NCBI RefSeq assembly: GCF_902493135.1
Contig: NZ_CABUOD010000009.1
Coordinates: forward strand, 71,783 to 135,782
DNA from: an uncultured Parabacteroides sp.
GTDB taxonomy: Bacteria > Bacteroidota > Bacteroidia > Bacteroidales > Tannerellaceae
Direction of reading: 5' to 3'
DNA length: 64,000 nucleotides
Part shown: in pieces, positions 18,072 through 26,537 of the stretch
Position numbering within the stretch: position 1 is the stretch's first letter
Layout: each line of letters begins with the position of its first letter
Made by a program: the position numbers and the translations under genes
Notes under the pieces: model-generated
The model's input: only the letters and a program-made list of their open reading frames with translations
Told to the model about the DNA's origin: nothing
The model's database searches: none

Positions 18072-18701
18072 ATGACAATCGCTTATATACGTACATATTC
18101 AAATAAACAGCAAACAGAGAGTCAGAAAAATGCAATCGAACAATTTGCAAAAGCAAAAAAAATCGAGATTGACAAGTGGCTGAAAGATGCTAAAAACTCT
18201 TCCAAAGGGAAAAACCGGCTCGAAGACGTGATAAAGAATTTGCAGGAAGGCGATATTCTTATCGTCGCCGATGTCACCCGGCTCAGCCGGAAGCTGATGG
18301 AGATAATGCATTTGATCTTGTTGTGTATTGAAAAGAAAGTGACGCTTTACTGCATCAAGGAAGGCTATTCATTTGAAAATAACGTGGACAGCAAGACGTT
18401 GGCATTCACATTCGGGCTTGTTTCCGAAATAGAAAGCAAACTTATTTCCGCCCGTACGAAAGAAGCACTGACGGCCAGCAAGAACAAGGGAACGAAATTA
18501 GGACGCCCTTTGGGAAGCCCCAAAACCGAATTTCTCCTTTCCCAGAAAAGCCAGATTGAAAGAGAACTGAAAGAAGAAAACGCGACATATGCCGAATTAG
18601 CCGATTATTATAAGGTCTCTTTGAGCGGTTTCAAGCGCTTCGTCCGGGAAAACATACCGAACCCGCCTTCGAGAAGGAAAAAGAAAAGCGATGCCGAATA
18701 A
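18072..18701 (+). CDS. Mpi-type serine recombinase homologue with substituted active-site serine
   Basis: A 209-residue resolvase/invertase-family protein. It has the N-terminal catalytic fold (IAYIRT at the start, LQEGDILIVADVTRLSRKL, IESKLISARTKEAL), the linker LGRPLGSPK and a C-terminal DNA-binding helix bundle. Bacteroidales Mpi-like invertases normally start YIR(V/T)STxKQ. Here the stretch is YIRTYSNKQ, so the catalytic Ser position holds Tyr9 and a Ser follows at 10. The usual Glu-Arg pair before the long helix is Glu-Ser. These changes suggest reduced or lost recombinase chemistry, though a shifted serine cannot be excluded. It lies next to a tRNA cluster, and I see no adjacent invertible promoter. 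No strong promoter is visible in the 220-bp gap upstream. Confidence 0.85.
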   Translation: MTIAYIRTYSNKQQTESQKNAIEQFAKAKKIEIDKWLKDAKNSSKGKNRLEDVIKNLQEGDILIVADVTRLSRKLMEIMHLILLCIEKKVTLYCIKEGYSFENNVDSKTLAFTFGLVSEIESKLISARTKEALTASKNKGTKLGRPLGSPKTEFLLSQKSQIERELKEENATYAELADYYKVSLSGFKRFVRENIPNPPSRRKKKSDAE

Positions 18702-18707
18702 TATAAA

Positions 18708-18757
18708 AAGAGCGGTACGGACCTGAAGTTGATAAATCTTCCGGAAGCGCCGCTCTT
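18708..18757. terminator. Bidirectional hairpin between recombinase and PfpI-like gene
   Basis: AAGAGCGG (18708-18715) and CCGCTCTT (18750-18757) are perfect arms around a 34-nt loop. They lie between two convergent genes, with A and T runs outside. Confidence 0.55.
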
Positions 18758-18780
18758 CTTAATAATAGACAATCTGATTT

Positions 18781-19308
18781 TTATTTCAAGTCATCGAGCA
18801 TCTGCGGCATCATCGTCCAGATGCTGTTTTCATCTTGGGCCGTATAAATATTTCCATCGACTTCGGATTTGTTGTCTGTTGCCTTTCCCTTTTGTATGGC
18901 CGGCTTTGCAAGCGGATGGACAGCCACCGTCTTTCCATCGATGACACCTGCCATATCGAACAACATGGCTCCGGCACAATGGCCGATCATGATTTTCCCT
19001 TTCTGTCCGAATGCCGCAATAACAGCCATCAGATCCTGGTTGTACGGCTCCCCTGCATGTTGGGCAAACTGAGGTATGGCATCTCCGCATGCGAATACCA
19101 TCGCATCAAAGTCCTTTTCATGTCCTTTCAGATTTGCAATAACATCATCCACAATTAAAGCGATGCCGGAATTCGTGCGAATCTCCTTCGAATTGCTGAC
19201 GGCAAACACCTTATAAGGAATACCATTTTCAAAAAATGCTTCCAGATACTGGAACAATCCACATCCGTTTACCGGATTCACTGCCAAAACCGCTACTTTC
19301 TTTGCCAT
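18781..19308 (-). CDS. DJ-1/PfpI-like (ES1-type) class I glutamine amidotransferase-fold protein
   Basis: A 175-residue alpha/beta protein. The N-terminus MAKKVAVLAVNPVNGCG is a family-type first strand. IMIGHCAGAMLF carries the nucleophile-elbow cysteine, and VFACGDAIPQ an upstream loop. Proteins of this fold act as deglycases, peptidases or isochorismatase-like enzymes, so the activity is undecided. I chose the ATG at 19308; a longer frame to 19407 would run through the promoter. It is divergent from an HxlR regulator, which may control it. Confidence 0.85.
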   Translation of the reverse strand: MAKKVAVLAVNPVNGCGLFQYLEAFFENGIPYKVFAVSNSKEIRTNSGIALIVDDVIANLKGHEKDFDAMVFACGDAIPQFAQHAGEPYNQDLMAVIAAFGQKGKIMIGHCAGAMLFDMAGVIDGKTVAVHPLAKPAIQKGKATDNKSEVDGNIYTAQDENSIWTMMPQMLDDLK

Positions 19309-19355
19309 GATAATAATAATTTTAGTGATACAATAGTTCTTTTTAGTAAGTTTAT

Positions 19356-19376
19356 TACCTTTGTGCAGCAAAGATA
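19356..19376. promoter_or_regulatory. Overlapping opposed promoters of hxlR (+) and the PfpI-like gene (-)
   Basis: TACCTTTG on the plus strand (19356-19363) and TATCTTTG on the minus strand (19376-19369) are both perfect -7 boxes, set 5 bp apart and facing each other. Each start site would fall in or near the other box, so RNA polymerase can probably serve only one direction at a time. Confidence 0.65.
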
Positions 19377-19426
19377 AGTAGTCTGATTCGGTAAAACAAG
19401 AACGCACCTATGAATAAGCTACTTAC

Positions 19427-19837
19427 ATGAATGTAACTATTGTTGAGACACAAGGCACTACTAAGACAAAAAAAATGAAAAATTTTCATCCTACAGGAAA
19501 TTGTCCCATCCGGGACATCTTATGCAGGCTCGGTGACAAGTGGTCAATGCTTGTTATGATCACCCTGAATGCAAACGGCACGATGCGCTTCAGCGACATC
19601 CAAAAAACAATTTCCGACATTTCCCAGCGTATGCTGACTGTCACGCTCCGGATACTGGAGACCGACGGGCTTGTTTCGAGAACGGTCTACGCCGAAGTCC
19701 CGCCCAGAGTCGAATACCAGCTTACGGAAACCGGCAAAACGCTGATTCCACATATAGAAAATCTTGTCGGCTGGGCCTTGGAGCACATGACGGTTATATT
19801 CGAGAGCCGGGAAAAGGCCGGACAGCCATGCGGATAG
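19427..19837 (+). CDS. HxlR-family winged-helix transcriptional regulator
   Basis: A 136-residue HxlR regulator (120 if the ATG at 19475 is used, nearer family size). Family marks are CPIRDILCRLGDKWSMLVM with the N-terminal Cys, RFSDIQKTISDISQRMLT (recognition helix), and the wing PPRVEYQLTETG. The N-terminal Cys can act as a redox or aldehyde sensor in relatives. Divergence from the PfpI-like gene suggests a regulator-target pair. Confidence 0.9.
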   Translation: MNVTIVETQGTTKTKKMKNFHPTGNCPIRDILCRLGDKWSMLVMITLNANGTMRFSDIQKTISDISQRMLTVTLRILETDGLVSRTVYAEVPPRVEYQLTETGKTLIPHIENLVGWALEHMTVIFESREKAGQPCG

Positions 19838-19882
19838 TCAAAATCTTTTACACAGAAGTATTTTACGATATATTTTTATCTC

Positions 19883-19890
19883 TATCTTTG
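19883..19890 (+). promoter_or_regulatory. -7 box (TATCTTTG) of rlmD
   Basis: TATCTTTG lies 26 nt upstream of the TTG start of rlmD, within the gap after hxlR. It is a perfect TAnnTTTG match and supports the short leader and the TTG start. Confidence 0.6.
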
Positions 19891-19915
19891 CGCCATAAAT
19901 TAAAAATTAATCATC

Positions 19916-21340
19916 TTGGCAAGAAATAAGAAGCAGTTGCCTTTATTGGAAAAGGTAACAATAACAGATGTAGCCGCAGAAGGAAAGGCTATCGCACGTG
20001 TAAATGACATGGTCGTATTCGTACCTTTTGTCGCTCCCGGAGATGTCATAGACATACAATTGACACGCAAGAAACATAGTTATGCGGAAGGGAAAGCTGT
20101 ACTTTTCCATGAATATTCGACCCGACGTGCCGAGCCGTTCTGTGAACATTTCGGCGTATGCGGCGGCTGTAAATGGCAACATCTGCCCTATGAAGAACAG
20201 ATTCGCTACAAACACAAGCAGGTGATCGACAACCTGACCCGGATCGGTAAGATCGAAATGGAAGAGATACTCCCGATCAAGGGTTCCAAACATACGACAT
20301 TCTATCGCAATAAACTCGAATTCACGTTTTCCAACAAGAAATGGCTGACGGAAGAAGAGGTGAAAACCGGAGCCAAATTCGATTGCATGAATGCAGTCGG
20401 TTTCCATATTCCTGGAATGTTCGACAAGGTGCTCGACATTCACAAATGCTGGTTGCAGAACGATATATCAAACCGTATCCGTCTGGCGGTCAAAGAATAC
20501 TGCCTGACACATGAAGGCTATCCCTTCTTCGACCTTCGCAATCAGGAAGGATTTGTGCGTACGTTGATGATCCGCACGGCCTCGACTGGCGACCTGATGG
20601 TAGTGCTGGTATTTTTTCACGAAGATACGGAACGCCGCGAAGCGCTCCTCTCCTATGTTGCCGAACAGTTCCCGGAGATCACTTCACTGATGTACGTCAT
20701 CAACGAAAAATGCAACGATACGATTACCGACCAAGACGTTCTTGTGTTCCGCGGAAAAGATCATATCATCGAGGAAATGGAAGGGCTTCAGTTCAAAGTA
20801 GGGCCGAAATCGTTCTACCAGACCAACAGTGATCAGGCTTACGAACTGTATAAAGTCGCCCGCGAGTTTGCCGGACTGACCGGAAACGAGATGGTTTACG
20901 ACTTGTACACCGGAACCGGCACGATCGCCAACTTCGTCTCCCGCCAGGCAAAGAAAGTGATCGGCATCGAATATGTGCCCGAAGCGATCGAGGACGCCAA
21001 AGTCAACTCCGCCCTGAACAAGATCGAAAACACATTGTTCTACGCCGGTGACATGAAAGACATCCTGACACAGGATTTCATCAACCAACACGGCCGTCCG
21101 GATGTTATTATCACAGACCCGCCCCGTGCCGGTATGCATGACGATGTGATCAACACGATCCTCTTTGCCGAACCGGAACGTATCGTTTATGTAAGCTGTA
21201 ACCCGGCGACACAGGCACGCGACCTGAGCTTGCTCTCCGTAAAATATGCCGTCAAGAAAGTGCAGCCGGTAGATATGTTCCCGCATACGCATCACGTGGA
21301 GAATGTCGTTCTCTTGGAGAAATTAAAAAATAAGAATTAA
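19916..21340 (+). CDS. rlmD: 23S rRNA (uracil-5)-methyltransferase
   Basis: A 474-residue RlmD/TrmA-type SAM enzyme that methylates a uracil C5 in 23S rRNA. An N-terminal TRAM domain (about 8-64) is followed by iron-sulfur cysteines (Cys76, 82 and 85 in CEHFGVCGGCKW). The SAM region DLYTGTGTIANF, ITDPPRAGMHDD, and the catalytic-Cys segment YVSCNPATQARDL are all visible. The best start is TTG at 19916, because no ATG lies near the conserved N-terminus and a promoter sits just upstream. Which uracil is modified cannot be read from sequence. Confidence 0.93.
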   Translation: MARNKKQLPLLEKVTITDVAAEGKAIARVNDMVVFVPFVAPGDVIDIQLTRKKHSYAEGKAVLFHEYSTRRAEPFCEHFGVCGGCKWQHLPYEEQIRYKHKQVIDNLTRIGKIEMEEILPIKGSKHTTFYRNKLEFTFSNKKWLTEEEVKTGAKFDCMNAVGFHIPGMFDKVLDIHKCWLQNDISNRIRLAVKEYCLTHEGYPFFDLRNQEGFVRTLMIRTASTGDLMVVLVFFHEDTERREALLSYVAEQFPEITSLMYVINEKCNDTITDQDVLVFRGKDHIIEEMEGLQFKVGPKSFYQTNSDQAYELYKVAREFAGLTGNEMVYDLYTGTGTIANFVSRQAKKVIGIEYVPEAIEDAKVNSALNKIENTLFYAGDMKDILTQDFINQHGRPDVIITDPPRAGMHDDVINTILFAEPERIVYVSCNPATQARDLSLLSVKYAVKKVQPVDMFPHTHHVENVVLLEKLKNKN

Positions 21341-21350
21341 TAATTAAGAA

Positions 21351-22742
21351 ATGAAGAAGGTCATCCTCTTGTTTTTTGTGGCGCTGTTGTTGTCCGGCTG
21401 CAATCGTGCGGGAAAGGAACAGGAGGATGACGATGTGACAGTCGACCTGCCGCAACTGAAGGCGCAGGGCGAAATAACCGCCGTCACGCTATACAGCTCG
21501 ACTTCCTATTTCCAGTATAAGATGCAGCCGATGGGGTACGAATACGAGCTGATCAAGGATTTCGCCCGCTCGGAAGGACTGAAACTGAACATCAAGGTTG
21601 CAGAAAGCCCTACGAAGTTGATCGAGATGCTGGAAGCTGGCGAGGCGGATGTAGTCGCCTACCCGATCCAGATCAGCAACCGTATGAAAGAGAAGCTGAT
21701 CTATTGCGGAAGGGAAGAACAAGACTGCCAAGTACTGGTCCAGCGGACCAACAAGGGCGACAAGGTGATCACCGACGTGACGGAACTGCTCGGGAAAGAC
21801 GTCTATGTAAAACCGGGGACCAAATATTTCGAACGGCTGAAAAACCTCGATGTCGAACTGGGCGGCGGTATCCGGATTCATGAAGCGGATGCCGACACGG
21901 TGACAACGGAAGATCTGATCGGCATGGTTTCGCAAGGGGAAATTCCTTACACCGTAAGCGACGAGAATATAGCCCGCCTGAACAAAACTTATTTCTGGAA
22001 CCTGAACGTTTCGCTGAAGATCAGTTTCATGCAACGTTCCTCATGGGTCGTGCGCAAAAGCAGCCCGGAACTGGCTAAAGCCATCGACGCGTGGGCATCC
22101 GACAAAGCGGGAACGCACGTCTACAAGGCTTTGACGAAGCGTTATTTCGAACTGAGCAAACAACCCGTTACCGCCGAACTGCCGGAAGTCAGGAACGGCC
22201 ATGTTTCACCTTACGACGAACTCTTCCGCAAACATGCCAAAAACATCGGATGGGACTGGCAACTGCTTGCCTCGATCGGTTATCAGGAGTCCCGCTTCAA
22301 TCCGAACGTCGTCTCATGGGCCGGCGCGGAAGGACTGATGGGGATCATGCCGAATACGGCTAAGGCTTTGGGCGTGACGCCTCACGAACTGAAAGACCCC
22401 GATACGGGCATCCGTACAGGCGTGGATTGCCTGCGCCGTTTCCGTCAGGGATTCGGGAAGGTGGCCGATCCGGTCGAAAAGATCAAGTTTACATTGGCCG
22501 CCTACAATGCAGGAATCGGGCATATTTACGATGCGCAGCGGCTGGCGGAGAAATATGGCAAGAACCCCTACGTTTGGGATGATAATGTGGCCGAATATAT
22601 CCGTTTGAAGAACGATCCGGAATACTATAACGATCCGGTCTGCAAACACGGTTACCTGCGTGGTTCGGAAACCTTCAACTATGTGCGCGAAGTGATGGAG
22701 CGTTACAACTACTACCTGACAAAAACCGGTCAAAAAGGTTAG
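21351..22742 (+). CDS. mltF: Membrane-bound lytic murein transglycosylase MltF-like lipoprotein
   Basis: A 463-residue lipoprotein (signal ending LLSGC). The N-terminal half is a solute-binding-protein-3-like module (EYELIKDFARSEGLKLNI, EAGEADVVAYPI), as in MltF where it acts as a regulatory domain. The C-terminal SLT domain shows the catalytic Glu in IGYQESRFNPNVVSWAG and then GLMGIMPNTAKALGV. The enzyme cleaves peptidoglycan glycan strands with anhydromuramyl formation. It starts 10 bp after rlmD and its stop overlaps the convergent ATPase gene. Confidence 0.93.
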   Translation: MKKVILLFFVALLLSGCNRAGKEQEDDDVTVDLPQLKAQGEITAVTLYSSTSYFQYKMQPMGYEYELIKDFARSEGLKLNIKVAESPTKLIEMLEAGEADVVAYPIQISNRMKEKLIYCGREEQDCQVLVQRTNKGDKVITDVTELLGKDVYVKPGTKYFERLKNLDVELGGGIRIHEADADTVTTEDLIGMVSQGEIPYTVSDENIARLNKTYFWNLNVSLKISFMQRSSWVVRKSSPELAKAIDAWASDKAGTHVYKALTKRYFELSKQPVTAELPEVRNGHVSPYDELFRKHAKNIGWDWQLLASIGYQESRFNPNVVSWAGAEGLMGIMPNTAKALGVTPHELKDPDTGIRTGVDCLRRFRQGFGKVADPVEKIKFTLAAYNAGIGHIYDAQRLAEKYGKNPYVWDDNVAEYIRLKNDPEYYNDPVCKHGYLRGSETFNYVREVMERYNYYLTKTGQKG

Positions 22743-23266
22743 GGCCTGATATTCTCTTTGATCATCTCTTTTACCAACAGCATCACTTTCGGATGGCTGA
22801 GCGGGATGCCGTCCAAAATCTCTTTTATCTCATTCGTGCTGACAGAGAATATGGTTTCTCCTGCCTGATATTCAAAACGGACATTGATATCCGGATTGCC
22901 GGTGACCAACATGGCGACCGTTCCCGGAAGATCCCCCCAGGGCGGGCAGTCGATATGGTCGGAATGGAAAGAGGCGGTCACCTCCGTCCCCTTTCCCGGC
23001 TCGGATGTTATGGACACAGCTCCGCCGGTCTGCTCTGCATTCTGGATCAGGAAGGGTATGCCGAGACCCACTTTGCGGGTCGTACGGGTGGTGTAGAACG
23101 GGTTTGTGACGCGGGCAATCGTCCCGGCATCCATTCCTGAGCCGTTGTCCGTAATGCGGATCATGATCCGGCCCTCCCGTTGTTCTATAAACAGACCTAT
23201 CTCCGAAGCATTCGCCCGGATGCTGTTTGCCGTGATATCGGTGATATGGAAAGATAGATTATTCAT
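22739..23266 (-). CDS. Histidine-kinase-like ATPase domain protein (last gene of the hydrogenase-like signalling operon)
   Basis: A 175-residue stand-alone GHKL ATPase. An N-box-like DITANSIRANAS, the G1 box ITDNGSGMDA, the G2 box KVGLGIPFLI, and PGKGTEVTASF are visible. There is no dimerisation or phospho-acceptor domain, so it is not a full sensor kinase; anti-sigma-like kinases look like this. The C-terminal 60 residues are unassigned. Its start overlaps the PHP gene by 4 bp. In related genomes such genes can precede hydABC-type hydrogenase genes, but here the next gene is convergent mltF. Confidence 0.85.
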   Translation of the reverse strand: MNNLSFHITDITANSIRANASEIGLFIEQREGRIMIRITDNGSGMDAGTIARVTNPFYTTRTTRKVGLGIPFLIQNAEQTGGAVSITSEPGKGTEVTASFHSDHIDCPPWGDLPGTVAMLVTGNPDINVRFEYQAGETIFSVSTNEIKEILDGIPLSHPKVMLLVKEMIKENIRP

Positions 23267-24003
23267 GCTGTTACAATCGTATGACCGTTTTCCTTCCGGA
23301 AAGCCATCGCTAAATGTTCAAAATCAAGCAGGTCGGCTCTTAGCAGGGAATATCTCGTACCGATCTGTTCGGGATAATGCGCATCGGAAGCGCTGTAACT
23401 CGTGTAACGTTTCAAATAGGCATGTACCGCCGACAGCCTTTCATAGCGGGCAGCCTCCTTGAACTCGATCGCATCCAAAGGCAGGGAAGGATCAATGAAT
23501 CCCAACTGGCTGATCAGGCTGAACGAAGGACGTTCGACATGGGCCGCAATGAACAACCCGCCCAGACGGTGCACTTCTGCGGCAATCTGTTCCACACTCC
23601 GGTCGAGGGCGGAAATCAGCAGATAGGGAGCCTCCCCCACGATCTCGTTCCGGCCGTTCACCCATACCTGGTCGCCGAAACGTTCGGGATCGTTCGGAAC
23701 AGGCGGCAGATGAACTTCCAGATACGTCTGAAAAGCGGCACGGGCACGGTCATCTGCAAAAAGCGCCACGCAGTGTGCCTCTTCGCGTGTCGTCACCTCC
23801 GCACCGGCAAAGACCATGAGTCCCCGCTCCTCTCCCAAAGCCCGGATTTCGGGACATTGCAGCGTGCTGTTATGATCCGTCACAGCAATGGCATCCAATC
23901 CCCGTTCGAGGGCCGTTTCCACAATCCGTTGCGGACTCATCTCCAGGCTTCCGCAAGGCGAAAGGCAAGAGTGCAGGTGTAGATCTACCCGGAATTCCTT
24001 CAT
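23263..24003 (-). CDS. PHP-domain phosphoesterase
   Basis: A 246-residue PHP domain. The metal motifs occur in order: DLHLHSCLSPCG (HxH), AIAVTDHNST, VFAGAEVTTREE, FIAAHVERPS, and YSASDAHYPEQIG. The fold hydrolyses phosphoesters with a multinuclear metal site; the substrate is unknown. It overlaps both neighbours by 4 bp, so it should be made stoichiometrically with the DRTGG and ATPase proteins. Confidence 0.9.
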   Translation of the reverse strand: MKEFRVDLHLHSCLSPCGSLEMSPQRIVETALERGLDAIAVTDHNSTLQCPEIRALGEERGLMVFAGAEVTTREEAHCVALFADDRARAAFQTYLEVHLPPVPNDPERFGDQVWVNGRNEIVGEAPYLLISALDRSVEQIAAEVHRLGGLFIAAHVERPSFSLISQLGFIDPSLPLDAIEFKEAARYERLSAVHAYLKRYTSYSASDAHYPEQIGTRYSLLRADLLDFEHLAMAFRKENGHTIVTA

Positions 24004-24338
24004 GCCTGTTGCAAAAGCCGGTAGATTTTTCCCGTTACTTCGAATGCGGAAAGCGGCGTTCCGAGCAAAGGCACGTTTTCCTCTTTTCCTTTATCGAGCG
24101 TTTCCTCGTCCGGCGAAGCCCCGTTCACGATCAGGACGGCCGCCGCATCTTTCAGGGTGGCGACGGCCACGATGTTCTGGTGCGTCTGCATCGTGATCCA
24201 CAACATTCCTTCATCGATATGCCCCATTACGTCACTCAACAGGTCGCTGGTGTAACCGCCGGAAATCTCCGCGTCCAGCCCTGCTTCCCCGCAAAAAACG
24301 GTTAAGTCCAATTCTCTCACTAAATCACTGACCTTCAT
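24000..24338 (-). CDS. DRTGG-domain protein (second copy in operon)
   Basis: A 112-residue single-domain protein similar to the gene at 26148: MKVSDLVRELDLTVFCG, an internal SGGYTSDLLSDVMGHI, and WITMQTHQNIVAVATLKD. DRTGG domains often accompany CBS or phosphotransacetylase domains and are thought to sense nucleotides; here it stands alone. The start lies inside the 3' end of the hydrogenase-like gene (14-bp overlap). Confidence 0.75.
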   Translation of the reverse strand: MKVSDLVRELDLTVFCGEAGLDAEISGGYTSDLLSDVMGHIDEGMLWITMQTHQNIVAVATLKDAAAVLIVNGASPDEETLDKGKEENVPLLGTPLSAFEVTGKIYRLLQQA

Positions 24339-25701
24339 ATTTGGCTCCTTTCTTATAACAATCTTTATTCAACCGGTCTTTCCCCCAGGTCTTTTCGATC
24401 AGACGGAAAGCATGTTCCTTGTCCAGCTTCCCGTGCTTCTCCATATTACGCTGCATAAAAACACAATCGCTGAACTGCGCCTCATGGCGGACGATGTCTT
24501 CCGCCAACGCCTGGCAGTTGGGCGAACCACAGGCCCCGCAATCGATGCCGGGCAGGTAGCACATCAACTTGCGCACCTGCTCCATCTTCTTCAGGACTTC
24601 TTCTATATTTCCTTCGTATCGCAACTTCGGGTTGGGTTGAAGCGGACGAATGGTGATGTGTTGTTTCAAATAGGACAACGCCTCCAACCGGTCGGAATAG
24701 ATCAGCGGAGCTTTGTCGCGTTTCACCGAACGCTTCATCACCCGCTCGGCCGTCAGGAAACGGTTCGCGACTGCCAGCACGCCGCCGGCACAACTCCGGT
24801 CGCAGGCACGCAGTTCGAGAAAGTCCACATTGCGGACTTCGGTGGTCGATTCCATCCGCTCCAAGAACTCGATGACATTGTGTATCTCGTCGATCGCCAG
24901 GCAGCGGCCGGAGAAATGCTTGGCTTCGCCTCCCGTCTGGCTCCAACGCATCTCCTTCTTGGTCAGGGAGGGCGGAAGGACGCATTCGGGCGTGTAGTTC
25001 TTCGGGCGGTTTTTCAGGATATGATATACCTTATTATATAGCGTGTCCATATTGATCACGCCCTTGATCGTGGACGAATATCCCTCCGCACCTTTCAAGG
25101 AGGCGATCTTGGCCGCACAAGGCGTCACATAAAAAATACCGATCTCTTCGGACGAGAAACCGTCTTCCTCCAATACCTTATGATAGTAAGTAGCAGTCGC
25201 ATTGACCGGCGGCTTCACCAACAAGATGTTATCGACCAGGGCCGGAAAGCGCACCTGTATCAGCCGGACGATAGCCGGGCAGAACGAACTGATGACAGGC
25301 TTATCCTCCGCCGACTCCATCTGCCTGAGCATCTCGCGGTGGATCATGTCTGCCGTAAACTCGACCTGGAACACATGCGTGAACCCCAATTCGTACAGCG
25401 CACTGAAAATCTCCTCTTCCGTCGTATATTTGGAGAACTGCCCGATAAAGACCGTCGGGACCAGCACGACACGGGCTTTGTAGTCGAAGATCTTCTGGAA
25501 GTCGTCCTGCTCCACATAGATGGCTTCCGTAGGGCAGGCTTTCAGACATTCGCCGCAGTCCACACACCAGCCTTTGCGGATGGAGGCTTTCCCCTCGCGG
25601 ATACGGATCGCGCCGGTGGGGCACTTCGTCATGCAGTGGGTACAGCCGACACAACGGTCATTGTCTATTTTCAATGCGTGGTAAAACTTTGTCTCTTCCA
25701 T
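24325..25701 (-). CDS. [FeFe]-hydrogenase-like iron-sulfur protein, probable sensory type
   Basis: A 458-residue protein. Two 4Fe-4S ferredoxin motifs come first (Cys17/20/23/27 and Cys46/49/52/56). A hydrogenase large-subunit-like core has variant H-cluster motifs: SSFCPA, YVTPCAAKIASLKG and LRACDRSCAGGV, against TSCCPAW, MPCxxKKxE and ExMACxxGCxxG in catalytic enzymes. A C-terminal extra Fe-S segment, GIDCGACGSPNCQALAEDIV, ends the protein. The cysteines that bind the cluster are kept but the proton-path surroundings differ, as in sensory group C/D hydrogenases. Its operon partners are signalling domains, which supports a sensory role; catalysis is not excluded. Confidence 0.85.
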   Translation of the reverse strand: MEETKFYHALKIDNDRCVGCTHCMTKCPTGAIRIREGKASIRKGWCVDCGECLKACPTEAIYVEQDDFQKIFDYKARVVLVPTVFIGQFSKYTTEEEIFSALYELGFTHVFQVEFTADMIHREMLRQMESAEDKPVISSFCPAIVRLIQVRFPALVDNILLVKPPVNATATYYHKVLEEDGFSSEEIGIFYVTPCAAKIASLKGAEGYSSTIKGVINMDTLYNKVYHILKNRPKNYTPECVLPPSLTKKEMRWSQTGGEAKHFSGRCLAIDEIHNVIEFLERMESTTEVRNVDFLELRACDRSCAGGVLAVANRFLTAERVMKRSVKRDKAPLIYSDRLEALSYLKQHITIRPLQPNPKLRYEGNIEEVLKKMEQVRKLMCYLPGIDCGACGSPNCQALAEDIVRHEAQFSDCVFMQRNMEKHGKLDKEHAFRLIEKTWGKDRLNKDCYKKGAKYEGQ

Positions 25702-25703
25702 GG

Positions 25704-26129
25704 CTATCTGTCGTTTGCGGAGAAGTAGGTCAGCATACGGACAACCGTGCCCTCTCCTACTTTGCTCTCGATCGTTAATTCATCTACATTCTTCTTCATA
25801 TTGGGCAACCCCATGCCTGCACCGAACCCCATCTCGCGGACGGCAGCCGATGCGGTGGAGAAACCTTCCTGCATGGCCTGTCCGATATCGGGGATGCCGG
25901 GACCTTCGTCTTGCAACAGGAGGCTGATCCTGTCGGCTTCGATATCGGCCAGAACCGTCCCCCGCCAGGCATGTGCCACGACGTTGACCTCGGCTTCATA
26001 AAGAGCGACGACCACCCGCTTGATGATGCGAGGATCGACGGACAGTTGCTTCAGCACCTTCTTTATCTGGCTCGAAGCATAGCCGGCTTTTGAGAAGTTG
26101 CCTCCTTCCAGTTCAAATCTGAATTGCAT
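25704..26129 (-). CDS. RsbW-like anti-sigma-type serine kinase/ATPase
   Basis: A 141-residue GHKL ATPase with the RsbW pattern: VVVALYEAEVNVVAHA (N box), LQDEGPGIPDIGQAM (G1), and GFGAGMGLPNMKKNVDEL (G2). RsbW-type proteins phosphorylate anti-anti-sigma partners or bind sigma factors; no such partner is encoded nearby. It starts 2 bp before the hydrogenase-like gene and 18 bp after the DRTGG gene, inside the same operon. Confidence 0.85.
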   Translation of the reverse strand: MQFRFELEGGNFSKAGYASSQIKKVLKQLSVDPRIIKRVVVALYEAEVNVVAHAWRGTVLADIEADRISLLLQDEGPGIPDIGQAMQEGFSTASAAVREMGFGAGMGLPNMKKNVDELTIESKVGEGTVVRMLTYFSANDR

Positions 26130-26147
26130 ATCTTCACCTCCTTTTGC

Positions 26148-26492
26148 TTAATAGATCGGCGGAAGGCCGTTACAATAAAGTTCGCCGACCGTATGGTACA
26201 TCGAGTGGTCCGTTTCCATCAGGATCATCTCGTTTTCCGCCGCCAGTTGCAAAATATCGGGCGTCGCTTTCTTTCCCCTGACGAACAGGATGCAGGAAAC
26301 ATCCGCCATCTCCGCCGTCCGGATCGTCTGCATGTTGCACAAGCCCGTGACGAGGAGCACGCCGTTACAATCCAATGTCAGGACATCGCTCATCAGGTCG
26401 CTGGCGAAGGCGCACTGCACTTCGTGGTCTTCCCGGCCGTTACCACACACGACTGTCGCGCCGGTAAGTGCCATTATCTGCCGTATCTTCAT
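26148..26492 (-). CDS. DRTGG-domain protein (first gene of the operon)
   Basis: A 114-residue DRTGG domain: MKIRQIMALTGATVVCG, VQCAFASDLMSDVLTLD, and LLVTGLCNMQTIRTAEMAD. The ASDLMSDVL stretch parallels TSDLLSDVM in the second copy, so the two are paralogues. It begins the minus-strand operon, about 95 bp from the divergent pantothenate kinase start. I see no perfect TAnnTTTG box for this direction. Confidence 0.78.
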   Translation of the reverse strand: MKIRQIMALTGATVVCGNGREDHEVQCAFASDLMSDVLTLDCNGVLLVTGLCNMQTIRTAEMADVSCILFVRGKKATPDILQLAAENEMILMETDHSMYHTVGELYCNGLPPIY

Positions 26493-26537
26493 ATTACATA
26501 AAGGTTATATTTGCCGGGGCAATGTAAGAAATAGTTA

